Under the pieces are notes generated by a model, which was given only the letters and a program-made list of their open reading frames with translations, searched no databases and was not told the DNA's origin. From contig NZ_PVNB01000013.1 of the NCBI RefSeq assembly GCF_003001995.1, positions 40,121 through 104,120 of the forward strand: 64,000 nt of DNA, written 5' to 3'. Below, one piece after another: positions 1-9,328 of the stretch. Source of the DNA: Orenia metallireducens. Its GTDB lineage: Bacteria > Bacillota > Halanaerobiia > Halobacteroidales > Halobacteroidaceae. The translations under genes were made by a program, and so were the position numbers. Every line of letters begins with the position of its first letter. The stretch's first letter is position 1.

Positions 1-736
1 TGCCCTGTTTCTTGGTCTCATTGATTATCTGAGCTGCTTCTTCTGAGACTTCATAGTATTCAGAGTGCATATCATGCTCTTCTATAGTATCAACACTGAC
101 AGGTCTAAAGGTACCTAAGCCAACATGTAAGGTGATATCTACTATATTAACACCTTTGGCTTCTATCTTAGCTAAAAGCTCATCAGTAAAATGTAGTCCA
201 GCCGTTGGAGCTGCTGCTGCCCCCCGCTTTTTAGCATAGACAGTCTGATACTTTTCACTCTTATCCAACTCCTTAGTTATATATGGTGGTAGAGGCATCT
301 CCCCTAATTTATCTAATACTGCTTCAAAGGTACCTTCATATTCAAATTTAATCACCCGTCCACCAAAATCTGTTCTACCTTTAATCTCTCCAACCAACTC
401 CCCATTACCGAAAATAACTCTAGTCCCAAGCTTTAACTTACGCCCTGGGCGAACTAGAGCTTCCCATACTCCTAATTCAGCTTGAGTCAATAACAGAACC
501 TCCACCTTGGCTCCAGTCTCCTTCTGTCCAAATAAGCGAGCAGGTATCACCTTAGTATTATTTCTTACCAAGGTATCTCCTGGTTGAAAATAATCTACAA
601 TCTCTTTAAATATTTTTCCTTCTATCCTCTCCTCAGCCCGATTAATAACCATTAACCTTGATTCATCCCTTGGTTCCATCGGCTCTTGAGCAATTAGTTC
701 TTCTGGTAGTTCAAAATCAAAATCTTTAACCTTCAT
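1..736 (-). CDS. queA: S-adenosylmethionine:tRNA ribosyltransferase-isomerase QueA (3' end beyond window)
   Basis: The minus-strand frame opens at 736 with [19 protein letters not shown], the typical QueA N-terminus. It continues through the family blocks RAPGRK-like '[10 protein letters not shown]' and '[15 protein letters not shown]' and runs off the window at base 1, so roughly the first 245 codons are present. QueA transfers the ribosyl part of SAM to preQ1 in tRNA during cytosolic queuosine synthesis. The ATG follows a clear TTTGGAGG ribosome-binding site. Downstream of ruvAB and a SpoIID-domain gene is a common clostridial setting for queA-tgt, and tgt would be expected just outside the window (inference). 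Confidence 0.95.
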   Translation of the reverse strand, partial: MKVKDFDFELPEELIAQEPMEPRDESRLMVINRAEERIEGKIFKEIVDYFQPGDTLVRNNTKVIPARLFGQKETGAKVEVLLLTQAELGVWEALVRPGRKLKLGTRVIFGNGELVGEIKGRTDFGGRVIKFEYEGTFEAVLDKLGEMPLPPYITKELDKSEKYQTVYAKKRGAAAAPTAGLHFTDELLAKIEAKGVNIVDITLHVGLGTFRPVSVDTIEEHDMHSEYYEVSEEAAQIINETKKQG

Positions 737-858
737 CTAATATTCCTCCAAATTCTGCAAAATTAAGTATAAGTCTAAGATTAAGATTAAGCTTAAGTAA
801 GTTATAAAAAATAAATACTTTCCTTAAACTAAATCTTAAACTTCAACTAAAAATATAA

Positions 859-2061
859 TTACCACTCAATAATATCTATACCTTGATAATAATGCTTTAA
901 TATCTCTTGGTAAGTATAACCATCTTTAGCCATCTGATAAGCTCCCCATTGGCTCATACCTACTCCATGGCCCCAGCCATATCCTACAAATTGATAGCTA
1001 TCATCTTTAGCTGTTGTAAAAGCATTCTCTACTCCTAAAGTTGCTAAGTCAAAGGTGAAGTTGTTATCTAAATTGCTTAACCTTAAGGAAGTACTATTAT
1101 CAATGATAAAGCGAGTACTCTTTAAACCTAGCCAGAATCTAAAAGTAGAGCTATCAACATCATAGATTTTCCCATTGCCATCAAAGATTCTAATAAAGCT
1201 AGCTCTTCCTGAAGGTCCTACATCCTCTAGAGTAATTCCTTTCAATCCAGTAATAGGAACCCCTTTTTTTATTAGTATCCTCTCTATCTCAGCCTTAGAA
1301 TATTCCTTCCGCCAGCTATAATGGGGTGAAACATCATCAGGAGAACTGACACTTTGGAGATATGGCGTATCACTACTCCAGATAGTTGCCCCCTTGGCTG
1401 TCTGTCCTCCTGCTGTAGAGTGATAAACTGAGGCAATCAACTTACCTTGATAAGTAGCCACCTCATTACGGGTCTCCTTCACCGCTGTTAATGTTCTTGG
1501 ATGTTCAAAGCTATAACCTTTATAGGCTTGAGATCTAACAGTCGCTGATAGATTATACCCTTTACTTGCATGGGATTTCATATTCCTTAAGGCATAGGTT
1601 CTAGCCACAATCGCTTGAGCCTTTAAAGACTCCATAGGCCACTTAGCACTAATTTCACTACCTACTACACTGGCTAGATAATAATCAAAATCTACATGGT
1701 TAACCACTGTTAAACCTTTATCATGATTCAAAACCTCTAAATAGCCTCTATATTTTCTACCATTGGCACTGATTAAACTGTTAGAGTCAACAGGATATAT
1801 CAATATCTTATCCTCTTGGAAGATATTCTTCCCAAAATAAATCAAATCATTATTCTTACTGACATTAAATCCATCTGCTAAGGTCAAGCTAAATTCTACT
1901 CCATTATCCAATACCACCTTAACTCCCTTATCTGCTCCAATCAAGAACTCTTCAACATCATCTAATATACCTACTTTTACTGTGTCAATACTGGCATTAC
2001 TAATAGATGTCATTGTAAACAACAAGACTAAAATCACTAGTAAATTTAATTTTATTTTCAT
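859..2061 (-). CDS. SpoIID/LytB domain protein (peptidoglycan lytic transglycosylase-like, secreted)
   Basis: 400 residues with an N-terminal hydrophobic signal (about residues 3-23). A SpoIID/LytB domain follows, in which the block GSEISAKWPMESLKAQAIVA (134-153) contains the glutamate (E136) at the place of the SpoIID catalytic acid. The C-terminus has the family motif WGHGVGMSQWGA (363-374). SpoIID enzymes cleave denuded glycan strands during engulfment. This paralogue lies between ruvB/DUF2905 and queA rather than in the spoIID-spoIIIE context, so it may be a vegetative LytB-type amidase enhancer or a sporulation enzyme; the sequence does not decide. The upstream gap (2062-2124) holds only AGTGATA-like short repeats. 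Confidence 0.88.
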   Translation of the reverse strand: MKIKLNLLVILVLLFTMTSISNASIDTVKVGILDDVEEFLIGADKGVKVVLDNGVEFSLTLADGFNVSKNNDLIYFGKNIFQEDKILIYPVDSNSLISANGRKYRGYLEVLNHDKGLTVVNHVDFDYYLASVVGSEISAKWPMESLKAQAIVARTYALRNMKSHASKGYNLSATVRSQAYKGYSFEHPRTLTAVKETRNEVATYQGKLIASVYHSTAGGQTAKGATIWSSDTPYLQSVSSPDDVSPHYSWRKEYSKAEIERILIKKGVPITGLKGITLEDVGPSGRASFIRIFDGNGKIYDVDSSTFRFWLGLKSTRFIIDNSTSLRLSNLDNNFTFDLATLGVENAFTTAKDDSYQFVGYGWGHGVGMSQWGAYQMAKDGYTYQEILKHYYQGIDIIEW

Positions 2062-2124
2062 TTTATCCTGCCTCTCTGATTTAGTGATAAGTGACGGGTG
2101 ACAAATAATAAGTGATGAGTAGTA

Positions 2125-2328
2125 TTATCTAAATAACCTTAGAATTAATGATAAGATCAGACTGACCAATATCCCTGTTGTTAGTGGAAAATAAAAGCTA
2201 AAGTTCTCCTTTTTAATATAGATATCTCCTGGCAAACGCCCCAGGGGAAAACCTAATTTGATGATTATTCCTATAACAATTAAGAGTATCCCTATTAAAA
2301 TGATCTGTCCACCAAATAAATCTTTCAT
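2125..2328 (-). CDS. DUF2905 family small membrane protein
   Basis: 67 residues with two predicted membrane segments (about 8-26 and 46-64) separated by a basic/polar loop containing GRLPGDIYIKKENFSFYFPL, the hallmark of the DUF2905 family. Function is unknown in all members I know of. It starts immediately after the ruvB stop codon (2329), so it is co-transcribed and probably translationally coupled with ruvAB. The ruvB-DUF2905 pairing is recurrent in clostridia and Halanaerobiales (family knowledge). Confidence 0.85.
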   Translation of the reverse strand: MKDLFGGQIILIGILLIVIGIIIKLGFPLGRLPGDIYIKKENFSFYFPLTTGILVSLILSLILRLFR

Positions 2329-3321
2329 CTAGCTTCCCAGCTCGAGATTAAAATGCTTATAAGCCAAATCTGTTACCTTTCTTCCCCGTGGTGTCCTGTT
2401 TAAGTATCCAATCTGTAATAAATAAGGCTCGTAAACATCTTCAATGGTCTCTCGTTCTTCATTGATGGCAGCAGCTAAAGTTCCTAAGCCCACTGGTCCA
2501 CCTTTAAATTTCTCGATAATCATCTTCAGCATCTTTCTATCGACTCTATCTAGACCTAATTTATCAACATTCAACCTATCTAAGGCATCATGGGCAATCT
2601 CTTCAGTAATAATCCCATCACCCTCAATCTGAGCAAAGTCTCTAACCCTTTTCAAAAAACGATTGGCAATTCTTGGTGTGCCTCTAGAACGTAGAGCAAT
2701 CTGCTTAGCTCCATCCTTCTCAATCCCTACCTGTAAGACCTTGGCAGTTCTTAAAATAATCTGAGTCAATTCACCCTCAGTATAGAACTGTAATCGATTA
2801 ATCACTCCAAATCTATCACGTAAGGGTGAAGTCAAGCTTCCTGCCTTAGTAGTAGCACCAATTAAGGTAAAGGGTGGTAAATCTAAACGAATAGAACGAG
2901 CTTGAGGTCCTGTACCGATTACAATATCTAAGGCAAAGTCCTCCATTGCAGGATATAAGGTCTCTTCTATTACCCGATTTAAACGGTGAATCTCATCTAT
3001 AAAGAGAATATCATTTGGTTGTAACTTGGTTAAAACAGCTGCTAAATCCCCAGGTTTTTCGATAGCTGGACCTGAAGTTGTCTTAATATCAGCCCCCATC
3101 TCATTAGCAATAATATTTGCTAATGTAGTCTTCCCTAATCCTGGAGGTCCATATAATAGAACATGATCTAAAGAATCTCCCCGCTCTAAAGCTGCTTGAA
3201 TAAATATCTTCAAATTCTTCTTTATCTCCTCTTGTCCGATATAATTATCGAACTTATTAGGGCGTAAATTAAAGTCTATATCCTCTTGCTTCTTAGTTGC
3301 TGACACAAATCTATCTCTCAT
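2329..3321 (-). CDS. ruvB: Holliday junction branch migration ATPase RuvB
   Basis: 330 residues, the normal RuvB length. Visible motifs are Walker [10 protein letters not shown] (58-66), Walker [11 protein letters not shown] (105-114), the sensor/arginine-finger region SPLRDRFG and the C-terminal winged-helix segment ending around [12 protein letters not shown]. RuvB hexamers pump DNA through the RuvA-bound four-way junction during recombinational repair. It lies 17 nt downstream of ruvA and abuts the DUF2905 gene. An ATG preceded by a GGAGG-like site fixes the start. Confidence 0.97.
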   Translation of the reverse strand: MRDRFVSATKKQEDIDFNLRPNKFDNYIGQEEIKKNLKIFIQAALERGDSLDHVLLYGPPGLGKTTLANIIANEMGADIKTTSGPAIEKPGDLAAVLTKLQPNDILFIDEIHRLNRVIEETLYPAMEDFALDIVIGTGPQARSIRLDLPPFTLIGATTKAGSLTSPLRDRFGVINRLQFYTEGELTQIILRTAKVLQVGIEKDGAKQIALRSRGTPRIANRFLKRVRDFAQIEGDGIITEEIAHDALDRLNVDKLGLDRVDRKMLKMIIEKFKGGPVGLGTLAAAINEERETIEDVYEPYLLQIGYLNRTPRGRKVTDLAYKHFNLELGS

Positions 3322-3338
3322 CTTCTCTTCCTCCTACC

Positions 3339-3932
3339 CTAGCTCAAATGAAGTAGAGCATTCTTGATAATATCTTCTACAACCATCTCTTTGTCCTCTC
3401 TAATTACCTTAGCTACTGCTTTAGTAGCATCACCTTGCTTGTAGCCTAAACTGATTAGTGCCTGAACAGCATCTTCCATTCTACTATCACCGCTAACCAC
3501 ATCTATAGAGTCATTATCTAATATATTATCAAGGTCTATCTTCTCTTGCAACTCTAAAATTAACCTCTTAGCAGTCTTGTTACCGATACCCTTAATCTCT
3601 TTTAAGGTATTTATCTGACTATTAACGATAGCCAGCTTAAACTCCTTTGCTGGCATAGTAGATAAAATACTTAAAGCAACCTTTGGTCCTATCTTTGAAA
3701 CATCTAGTAACTGCTCAAAAAGCTCTAGAGTCTCTACATTATTAAAACCATATAATGATATATTATCTTCCCGTACATAGTGATAGGTATGTAATTCAAC
3801 CTCTCCACCTATCTGTGGTAGAGTCTGCTGTAGGCTACTTGGAATATAGACCTTATATCCTATTCCACCTACTTGAATAACTATGTATTCTATATTATTT
3901 CTGATTAATTTTCCCTGCAAATAAGCTATCAT
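3339..3932 (-). CDS. ruvA: Holliday junction DNA-binding protein RuvA
   Basis: 197 residues. The N-terminal OB-fold begins MIAYLQGKLI and carries VREDNISLYGF. A tandem helix-hairpin-helix region follows (KIGPKVALSILS and IKGIGNKTAKRLI, about residues 78-127), then a flexible linker and a C-terminal three-helix domain (EDAVQALISLGYK) that contacts RuvB. It binds the four-way junction as a tetramer or octamer. It heads the ruvA-ruvB-DUF2905 operon. ruvC is not next to it in this window. Confidence 0.96.
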   Translation of the reverse strand: MIAYLQGKLIRNNIEYIVIQVGGIGYKVYIPSSLQQTLPQIGGEVELHTYHYVREDNISLYGFNNVETLELFEQLLDVSKIGPKVALSILSTMPAKEFKLAIVNSQINTLKEIKGIGNKTAKRLILELQEKIDLDNILDNDSIDVVSGDSRMEDAVQALISLGYKQGDATKAVAKVIREDKEMVVEDIIKNALLHLS

Positions 3933-3984
3933 ACATTCCCCTCCCTAACCCTTTAATTTCAATAACTTTTACTAAAATCCTGTT

Positions 3985-4017
3985 TAAAAAGAAAAAAACA
4001 GCCTAGTAATGACTGCT
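3985..4017 (-). terminator. Intrinsic terminator of the amino-acid ABC importer operon
   Basis: Read on the minus strand, AGCAGTC and GGCTGTT pair across a 7-nt loop (4017-3998, with G-U pairs) and are followed directly by a run of seven T, then CTTTTT. It lies downstream of the ATPase gene ending at 4260 and upstream of ruvA. Confidence 0.6.
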
Positions 4018-4142
4018 TATAATGGATATTTATTATTATAGAGTATCCTGCTGTTATAGATATCAATCTTCTAAAAATCGTTATTTATATAATCTCGAAA
4101 TTATATTTTATCCTAATTTAATGATTGATATACTATATAGAG

Positions 4143-4247
4143 ATAATGAGACACTTTAAGTTTAAGGTTAAGATTGAACAGACAATAAAACACTACTTTA
4201 ATCATTTACTTAAACTTACAATTAATCTAAAAGTATCTCAATATCCC
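4143..4247. repeat. Short dispersed repeat with inverted ends (about 105 bp)
   Basis: The left end reads GATAATGAGACACTTTAAG. The right end, read on the other strand, is GGATATTGAGATACTTTTAG, so the two ends are imperfect inverted repeats. The interior carries AAGTTTAAGGTTAAG on one side and a TTACTTAAACTTA complement on the other, and it resembles 34203-34312. The terminal sequence matches the ATATTGCGACACTTTT ends of the larger elements at 24910, 29238 and 55272. Confidence 0.6.
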
Positions 4248-4259
4248 CATTAACAAATA

Positions 4260-5006
4260 TTAAAGAATCTGAGAAAGAAATTCCTGAGCTCTTTTGTGAT
4301 TTGGATTATTAAAGAAGTCCTCTGGTGTAGTCTTTTCTATTAATACTCCATCATCTAAAAATATTACCTCATCAGCAACTTCACGGGCAAAGCCCATTTC
4401 ATGAGTAACCACAATCATTGTCATACCATCATCTGCTAAATCTCTCATAACACTCAATACCTCTCCTACCATTTCAGGATCTAAAGCAGAGGTAGGCTCA
4501 TCGAATAAAATTAGTTCTGGCTGCATGGCTAAAGATCTCGCAATAGCCACTCTCTGTTTTTGACCTCCCGACAAAGAAGATGGGTATTGGTCAGCCTTGT
4601 CCAAAATTCCTACTCTTTCTAAAAGCTTAGTGGCTATAGCTTTAGCCTCTTTTAATTTTAGCTTTTTGACCTTAACTGGTGCAAAAGTGATATTTTTCAG
4701 CACCGTCATATGGGGAAATAAATTAAAATCCTGAAATACCATCCCTATATTTTTAGAAATATCTACTATTTTAGTCTTAGGGTTTTGGATAGAAATATCA
4801 TCAACAATTATTTCACCACTATTAATTTTTTCTAAGCGGTTAATACATCTAATCAATGTACTCTTCCCTGAACCACTAGGCCCACAAATAACAACAACCT
4901 CTCCCTTAGCAACGCTGAAATTAATATCCTTTAATACCTCTAATTGACCATAACTTTTACAGACATTATTTATATTGACCATAATATCTTGATTAATACC
5001 AGACAT
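4260..5006 (-). CDS. Polar amino acid ABC transporter ATP-binding protein (GlnQ-like)
   Basis: 248 residues. Walker [10 protein letters not shown] is at 42-50, the Q-loop lies in [12 protein letters not shown], the ABC signature is [16 protein letters not shown], Walker B is [14 protein letters not shown], and the H-loop lies in [14 protein letters not shown]. This motif set, with 'FPHMTVLKN', is typical of the polar amino-acid (PAAT/GlnQ) importer ATPases. It is the last gene of a four-gene operon of binding protein, two permeases and ATPase, and starts 2 nt after the preceding permease. The exact amino acid cannot be told from sequence. Confidence 0.93.
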   Translation of the reverse strand: MSGINQDIMVNINNVCKSYGQLEVLKDINFSVAKGEVVVICGPSGSGKSTLIRCINRLEKINSGEIIVDDISIQNPKTKIVDISKNIGMVFQDFNLFPHMTVLKNITFAPVKVKKLKLKEAKAIATKLLERVGILDKADQYPSSLSGGQKQRVAIARSLAMQPELILFDEPTSALDPEMVGEVLSVMRDLADDGMTMIVVTHEMGFAREVADEVIFLDDGVLIEKTTPEDFFNNPNHKRAQEFLSQIL

Positions 5007-5008
5007 CT

Positions 5009-5647
5009 TTAGACACTCCTTTCTAAACGATCAGAAATATTAATAATTGGATAACAAATAACAAAATAGAATATACCTACAATAAAAAATATTAAAAAAG
5101 GATTCTCACCACGTTGAGTCAACTGCCTACCCACTCTAGTTAAGTCTGTTAATCCTATTAAAGAGATTAAAGCTGTAGACTTAATCAACAGAACAAATTG
5201 ACCAGCTAATGGTGGTAGGGTTATTTTAATAGCTTGAGGTAAAATTATATACCTCATCTTCTGAAAATAATTTAACCCTAAAGAATGAGCAGCTTCATGC
5301 TGACCCTTCTCAACTGATTCTATTCCACTACGTATAATTTCAGTCATATATGCTCCTTCATGAATTACCAAACTTAACACTCCTGCTATAAATGGAGATA
5401 ATCTGATATTGAAAAAAGGTAGGACATAATAAATTATAAAGAGTAATAATAAAAATGGTACTCCTCTAACTATATAAGTATAGAAGTTAACTACATAAGT
5501 AATAATAGGCACATGAATACTTTTAATTAACCCAGCCACAAAACCAACAATTAAGGACAGAATACTTGCTGCCATAGAAAGACATAGTGTCCAATAAAGC
5601 CCTGTCACTAATTGCATAATGATCCGATCAAATATTCCACTCTCCAT
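5009..5647 (-). CDS. Amino acid ABC transporter permease (HisM/GlnP type)
   Basis: 212 residues with about five hydrophobic membrane segments. The EAA cytoplasmic loop [20 protein letters not shown] (about 118-137) docks onto the ATPase. [14 protein letters not shown] and [17 protein letters not shown] are family signatures of the HisM/GlnP permeases. It probably forms a heterodimer with the neighbouring permease (5686-6351), 38 nt upstream. Lengths and motifs are normal. Confidence 0.92.
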   Translation of the reverse strand: MESGIFDRIIMQLVTGLYWTLCLSMAASILSLIVGFVAGLIKSIHVPIITYVVNFYTYIVRGVPFLLLLFIIYYVLPFFNIRLSPFIAGVLSLVIHEGAYMTEIIRSGIESVEKGQHEAAHSLGLNYFQKMRYIILPQAIKITLPPLAGQFVLLIKSTALISLIGLTDLTRVGRQLTQRGENPFLIFFIVGIFYFVICYPIINISDRLERSV

Positions 5648-5685
5648 CTATTTCACTCCTTAATATACATAATATAAAGCAAAAC

Positions 5686-6351
5686 TTAATAACCTGATAA
5701 GGAAAATTTCTTCTTTAATATATTAGCAGAAATCATCAAAATAGTAACTATAATAATATATCCCAATAAAGCTACCACAAAAGGTTCAATCGGTTTAAAA
5801 GTCCTAGCATGAACTACATTAGCTGTATTAGTAAGTTCATAAATACCTATTGCCGCTAAGATACTACTATCCTTTATCAAATAAGTAAATTGACCAATTA
5901 ACGGTGGTATAATCTTTCTTAGCGCTTGTGGTAAAATGATATATATATAAGTCTGTCTTTTATCAATACCAAGAGACTGTGCAGCTTCAACTTGACCATT
6001 AGGAATAGACTCTAAGCCAGCACGAACAATCTCCGAAATATAGGCTCCACTATTCAAAACCAAAGCAATAACTCCACACCAATAACCAGAAATATTTATA
6101 TTGATATATGGAAGTCCAAAATAAACAAAATAAACTTGAACTAATAAGGGTGTAGACCTAATTAAATTAATATAACCACCACTAAGCCAAGATAGCCCCT
6201 TTATTTCAGACCTCTTCAATATAGCAAGAATAATCCCGAATATTAAAGCAAGCGAAATACTAATTGCAGATATGCTTAAAGTATTAAAAAACCCTCGATA
6301 AAAATAATCTGAATACTTCTCTATTATTCTCCATTGAAAAAAATAATTCAA
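5686..6351 (-). CDS. Amino acid ABC transporter permease (HisM/GlnP type)
   Basis: 221 residues with about five membrane spans. The EAA loop is EAAQSLGIDKRQTYIYIILP, preceded by the signature EIVRAGLESIPNGQVEAA; RSTPLLVQVYFVYFGLP is also characteristic. It is the second permease of the importer. It lies 71 nt downstream of the binding-protein gene, and that spacer holds a strong hairpin (6374-6410) that could reduce permease expression relative to the binding protein (inference). Confidence 0.92.
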   Translation of the reverse strand: MNYFFQWRIIEKYSDYFYRGFFNTLSISAISISLALIFGIILAILKRSEIKGLSWLSGGYINLIRSTPLLVQVYFVYFGLPYININISGYWCGVIALVLNSGAYISEIVRAGLESIPNGQVEAAQSLGIDKRQTYIYIILPQALRKIIPPLIGQFTYLIKDSSILAAIGIYELTNTANVVHARTFKPIEPFVVALLGYIIIVTILMISANILKKKFSLSGY

Positions 6352-6373
6352 TTAAATCCCTCCTTATTAAATT

Positions 6374-6410
6374 AGTAAAGGACAAGAAAGTCCATATCTT
6401 GTCCTTTACT
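6374..6410 (-). promoter_or_regulatory. Intercistronic hairpin between binding-protein and permease genes
   Basis: Two perfectly complementary 14-nt arms (AGTAAAGGACAAGA at 6374-6387 and its complement at 6397-6410) surround a 9-nt loop. No good T-run follows on the minus strand, so an RNA-stabilising or partial-attenuation role, typical between a binding protein and its permeases, is more likely than full termination. That role is inference. Confidence 0.6.
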
Positions 6411-6422
6411 GATTTTATTAGA

Positions 6423-7268
6423 TTACAATTGTTTTTGAGCCTCTGGATTCCATTCTTTACCTAACCATTTCTTATATATTTTTGCAAATTCCCCTTCTCT
6501 TTTTATCTTTTCAAAGAATAGGTTTACCCACAAACGTAAGTCATTATCTTCATGGCGTACTGCAAAAGAATAAGTATCTACTACTAGAAATCCAGGTAAG
6601 ATTTTTAATTTATCTGGAGCTTGTTGAACTTGTTCATAAGCAATAATTTCATCATCCAAAGCAACTTCTACACGATTACTTAATAAAGCTGATTTAATAT
6701 CTGGATTGGTTTGAAGAGGTACTATCTCTGCTTTAGGCAACTGATCAGTAGCAACCTCTTCCTGAATTGACCCTAATAACACTCCAACCTTTAAATCTTT
6801 TCCTCTCACATCGTCAGCACTGCTTAAAGAAGAAGTATTTCTTACATAAGCTACTGTTCCAGTCTTTAAATATGAATCAGTAAAGGCAACACTTTTAGCT
6901 CTTTCCAAAGTATTTGACATTCTATCTCCTATCAAATCAATTCTTTTAGATAATAAAGATGGTATTAAGCCAGCCCAGTCCATATCGATAAATTCAACTT
7001 CAACTCCCATCCTTTCACCAATCAATCTTCCTAATTCTACAGTCATGCCAGTTAATTCTCCATTATTATCTCTAAAAGTAAAGGGTGGTGCACTTGCATT
7101 AATTCCTATTATAATTTTACCTCGAGATTGAATCTTATCTAATATTCTCTTTTCATCTACAGCCTTACTACTTGTTACCTGCTCATTGCTTGGACTAGAG
7201 CAAGCAACACCCATAACCATCAAAACCATTATTAAAAATGACATTAAAACTACTCTTATCTTATTCAA
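6423..7268 (-). CDS. Amino acid ABC transporter substrate-binding lipoprotein
   Basis: 281 residues starting at TTG, which is supported by GGAGGAG 4-5 nt upstream. The N-terminal signal ends in a lipobox VMGVAC, with C23 as the likely lipidated residue. The mature part has SBP_bac_3 features: ILDKIQSRGKIIIGI, PPFTFRDNNGELTGMTVELG, FIDMDWAGLIPSLLSKRIDL and LGSIQEE. It captures the ligand outside the membrane for the two permeases and the ATPase downstream. First gene of the operon, behind a strong promoter (7383-7412). Confidence 0.94.
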   Translation of the reverse strand: MNKIRVVLMSFLIMVLMVMGVACSSPSNEQVTSSKAVDEKRILDKIQSRGKIIIGINASAPPFTFRDNNGELTGMTVELGRLIGERMGVEVEFIDMDWAGLIPSLLSKRIDLIGDRMSNTLERAKSVAFTDSYLKTGTVAYVRNTSSLSSADDVRGKDLKVGVLLGSIQEEVATDQLPKAEIVPLQTNPDIKSALLSNRVEVALDDEIIAYEQVQQAPDKLKILPGFLVVDTYSFAVRHEDNDLRLWVNLFFEKIKREGEFAKIYKKWLGKEWNPEAQKQL

Positions 7269-7382
7269 TTTGACTCCTCCTCAAATTTATGTTTTAACTA
7301 ATAATCTCTAATTTTAAAATATCCCCCTTCTTTTTTATTATTCTAAATAGCTTTGTGTAAACTATATGTTAATTACATGTCA

Positions 7383-7412
7383 ATTATATACCTTGGCTAC
7401 TTGTTGTGTCAA
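7383..7412 (-). promoter_or_regulatory. Sigma-A promoter of the amino-acid ABC importer
   Basis: Minus strand: -35 TTGACA (7412-7407), 18-nt spacer, -10 TATAAT (7388-7383), both perfect consensus. This leaves a 5' leader of about 110 nt before the TTG start. The leader holds no riboswitch class that I recognise. Confidence 0.85.
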
Positions 7413-7480
7413 GATTTTTATCAAAATAACTTCTTAAAACAACATATAGTTAACATTAAATTGAAAGGTTTAGAGATAAG

Positions 7481-7519
7481 AAAAGGTAAAAGAGCAGCAA
7501 TGCTGCTCTTTTACCTTTT
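7481..7519 (-). terminator. Terminator of the acidic membrane-protein gene
   Basis: Inverted repeat of about 18 bp (AAAAGGTAAAAGAGCAGC and its complement) with a 3-nt loop. It begins at the stop codon of the gene ending at 7519 and ends in a T/A-rich tract on the minus strand. The stem is near-symmetric, so it could act on both strands. Confidence 0.75.
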
Positions 7520-8514
7520 CATTCATTTATAATACTAACTAAACCCTCTAAAACAGTTAGTAGCTCTTCTTGATTTGCCACCTCTATCCCTTTAAGCAGT
7601 TCCTTCTTATCCTTTTCCGATAGCTTCTTGACTGGAATATCCTTTCTTAATTCAACTAACTCCTTAGCTTCTAAGCTATCCCCTTTATAGATTGCTACAT
7701 ATCCATCCTTAACACCTAAAAACAACTTATTCTTTATCTCTAGTTGCTCTTTATCTTCACTATTATCCTCTTGACTCTCTGATTCTAAACTATCATCACC
7801 TTGTTTCTTCAATTCCTGCTCTTTATCCTCATTGTCTGTATCGTCTTCATCTAAAGCTTGATTATTATCTATTCTCTCTTTATCTTTATCCTGCTCTGAA
7901 CTATCCTCATTTATATCATCTAAAATCGACTGATTATTGCTATCTTCATTCAACCAAGAGAAGAAGTCATCTGTATCTGATGTTGAATCTTCTATCTTAG
8001 TCTCTTCTTCTTTAGCTGATCTCTTCTGCTGATTCTTCACAAGATCTTCTTCATTGATTTCGATAATTATCTCATCTGATTTTGTCTTATTCTTGTTATC
8101 CTCCATCTTCTCCTTAGCAACCTCTAAGATTGATTCTAGCAATCGGTTCTCTTGCTTAGTATTTTTAGAAGAATGATTTAATCTCTCTAAAAGATATTTA
8201 AGCCCTTCACTTAACTTGATATTAGTAGCTGCCTCTAGCTTCTGATTTATCCTCTTCTCTTCTTTTTTAACCAACTCTAAGATGGTTAAATTCTTTTCAA
8301 TCTCCTCTTCAACCTCTGAAACCTTAGCAACATCCTCCTGCTTTTCATCTCCTAAATTATCCTCTTGCTGTTGATAAAAGTCCTCCTCCACTAGTTCTTC
8401 TCTATTTTTGTTAGGCTTCTTATTATTTATAGTTGTATCTAAAATTAGATAAGTTAGACCTGCAATCATCCCAATTATAATAGGAATTATCATCAGCTTG
8501 TTTAGGTGCTTCAA
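7519..8514 (-). CDS. Hypothetical acidic, membrane-anchored protein
   Basis: 331 residues; I do not recognise a family. An N-terminal membrane anchor (about 8-26) is followed by a long, strongly charged region rich in E, K, D and S with coiled-coil character (about 36-260). A short ordered C-terminal part follows, containing KLFLGVKDGYVAIYKG (about 262-277). That pattern (hydrophobic strand, GxVAIYKG) recalls the small domain that closes some clostridial anchor proteins of BofC/'bypass of forespore' flavour, but the resemblance is weak. It has its own terminator and a 128-nt upstream gap. The high acidic content would suit a salt-in or moderately halophilic lifestyle (inference). Confidence 0.7.
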   Translation of the reverse strand: MKHLNKLMIIPIIIGMIAGLTYLILDTTINNKKPNKNREELVEEDFYQQQEDNLGDEKQEDVAKVSEVEEEIEKNLTILELVKKEEKRINQKLEAATNIKLSEGLKYLLERLNHSSKNTKQENRLLESILEVAKEKMEDNKNKTKSDEIIIEINEEDLVKNQQKRSAKEEETKIEDSTSDTDDFFSWLNEDSNNQSILDDINEDSSEQDKDKERIDNNQALDEDDTDNEDKEQELKKQGDDSLESESQEDNSEDKEQLEIKNKLFLGVKDGYVAIYKGDSLEAKELVELRKDIPVKKLSEKDKKELLKGIEVANQEELLTVLEGLVSIINE

Positions 8515-8642
8515 ATCAAATCCTCCTTTAGTATTAAAGTGCTAAAGTTATTATCTCCAAAGAAGGATTTGATTATAATTAGTAAAGCAAGTAAATCAAG
8601 CCTTGTTGCTGATTAAGTAGTTATAATATTTAACAACTTTAA

Positions 8643-9305
8643 TTAGAATAAGTTTTTTAATAATTTAGCATCTATTTCTCCAATTGAATCAACAGTAATA
8701 TCTGCTAGTGACAGATCTTGATTTCCTGAGTTGATATTCTGAAATCCAATACACTTCATCATAGCAGCTTTGGCAGCCTTTACACCATTAGTTGAATCTT
8801 CAATAACAACACAATCATTGGGGTTAAGGTCCAATCTATAAGCTGCTTCTGTAAAGATATCAGGGGCTGGTTTGCCCTTTTCTACCTCTTCTCCACTAAT
8901 AATCAAATCAAATGAATCCTGTAAATTAAACTTAGCAAGAATAATCTCAATTAGCTTCTTGGGAGATGAAGAAGCCACTGCTATCTTGATTTCTTTACCT
9001 CTTAATCCTTCTATCAGCTCTCTAATATACCCCACTATTGGTAATTCTTCAGCTTCTGACATGTATTGAAAGACACTATCTTTATGTAACCTTGTCAAAT
9101 CTTCAATAGTCTCTTTTAGCTGATATTGATCTGTAATCTTCTCCCATAGTCCTTCCATTGTCATTCCGACAAAGGACTCATGTTCTTTTTGGGAGATATC
9201 CAAGCCTAGCTCATCAAATAAATCTCTTTCTATTTTAAAATATATCGGCTCACTATCAATAATTACCCCATCCATATCAAAGATAACCGCTTTTAACTTA
9301 GCCAT
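8643..9305 (-). CDS. HAD family hydrolase, beta-phosphoglucomutase/phosphatase-like
   Basis: 220 residues. Motif I is FDMDGVIIDSEP (9-20) with nucleophile D10 and acid/base D12. Motif II is VASSSP, motif III is the lysine in EEVEKGKPAPDIFTEA, and motif IV is VIEDSTNGVKAAKAA. The four-helix cap between motifs I and II is typical of the PGM/GPH subgroup, which dephosphorylates or isomerises sugar phosphates. The true substrate cannot be read from the sequence. It precedes no obvious sugar genes; the next gene upstream is a PhzF protein 23 nt away, so the two are probably co-transcribed. Confidence 0.9.
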   Translation of the reverse strand: MAKLKAVIFDMDGVIIDSEPIYFKIERDLFDELGLDISQKEHESFVGMTMEGLWEKITDQYQLKETIEDLTRLHKDSVFQYMSEAEELPIVGYIRELIEGLRGKEIKIAVASSSPKKLIEIILAKFNLQDSFDLIISGEEVEKGKPAPDIFTEAAYRLDLNPNDCVVIEDSTNGVKAAKAAMMKCIGFQNINSGNQDLSLADITVDSIGEIDAKLLKNLF

Positions 9306-9328
9306 TTAATCGCCTCCTATAACTATAA

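Larger units (their letters stand above)
3933..4259. other. Intergenic region with terminator and short repeat element
   Basis: 327 nt without a gene between ruvA and the ABC importer operon. It contains a probable terminator (3985-4017) for the importer operon and a repeat element of about 105 bp with inverted ends (4143-4247), both listed separately. I see no convincing coding frame in the rest. Confidence 0.7.
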
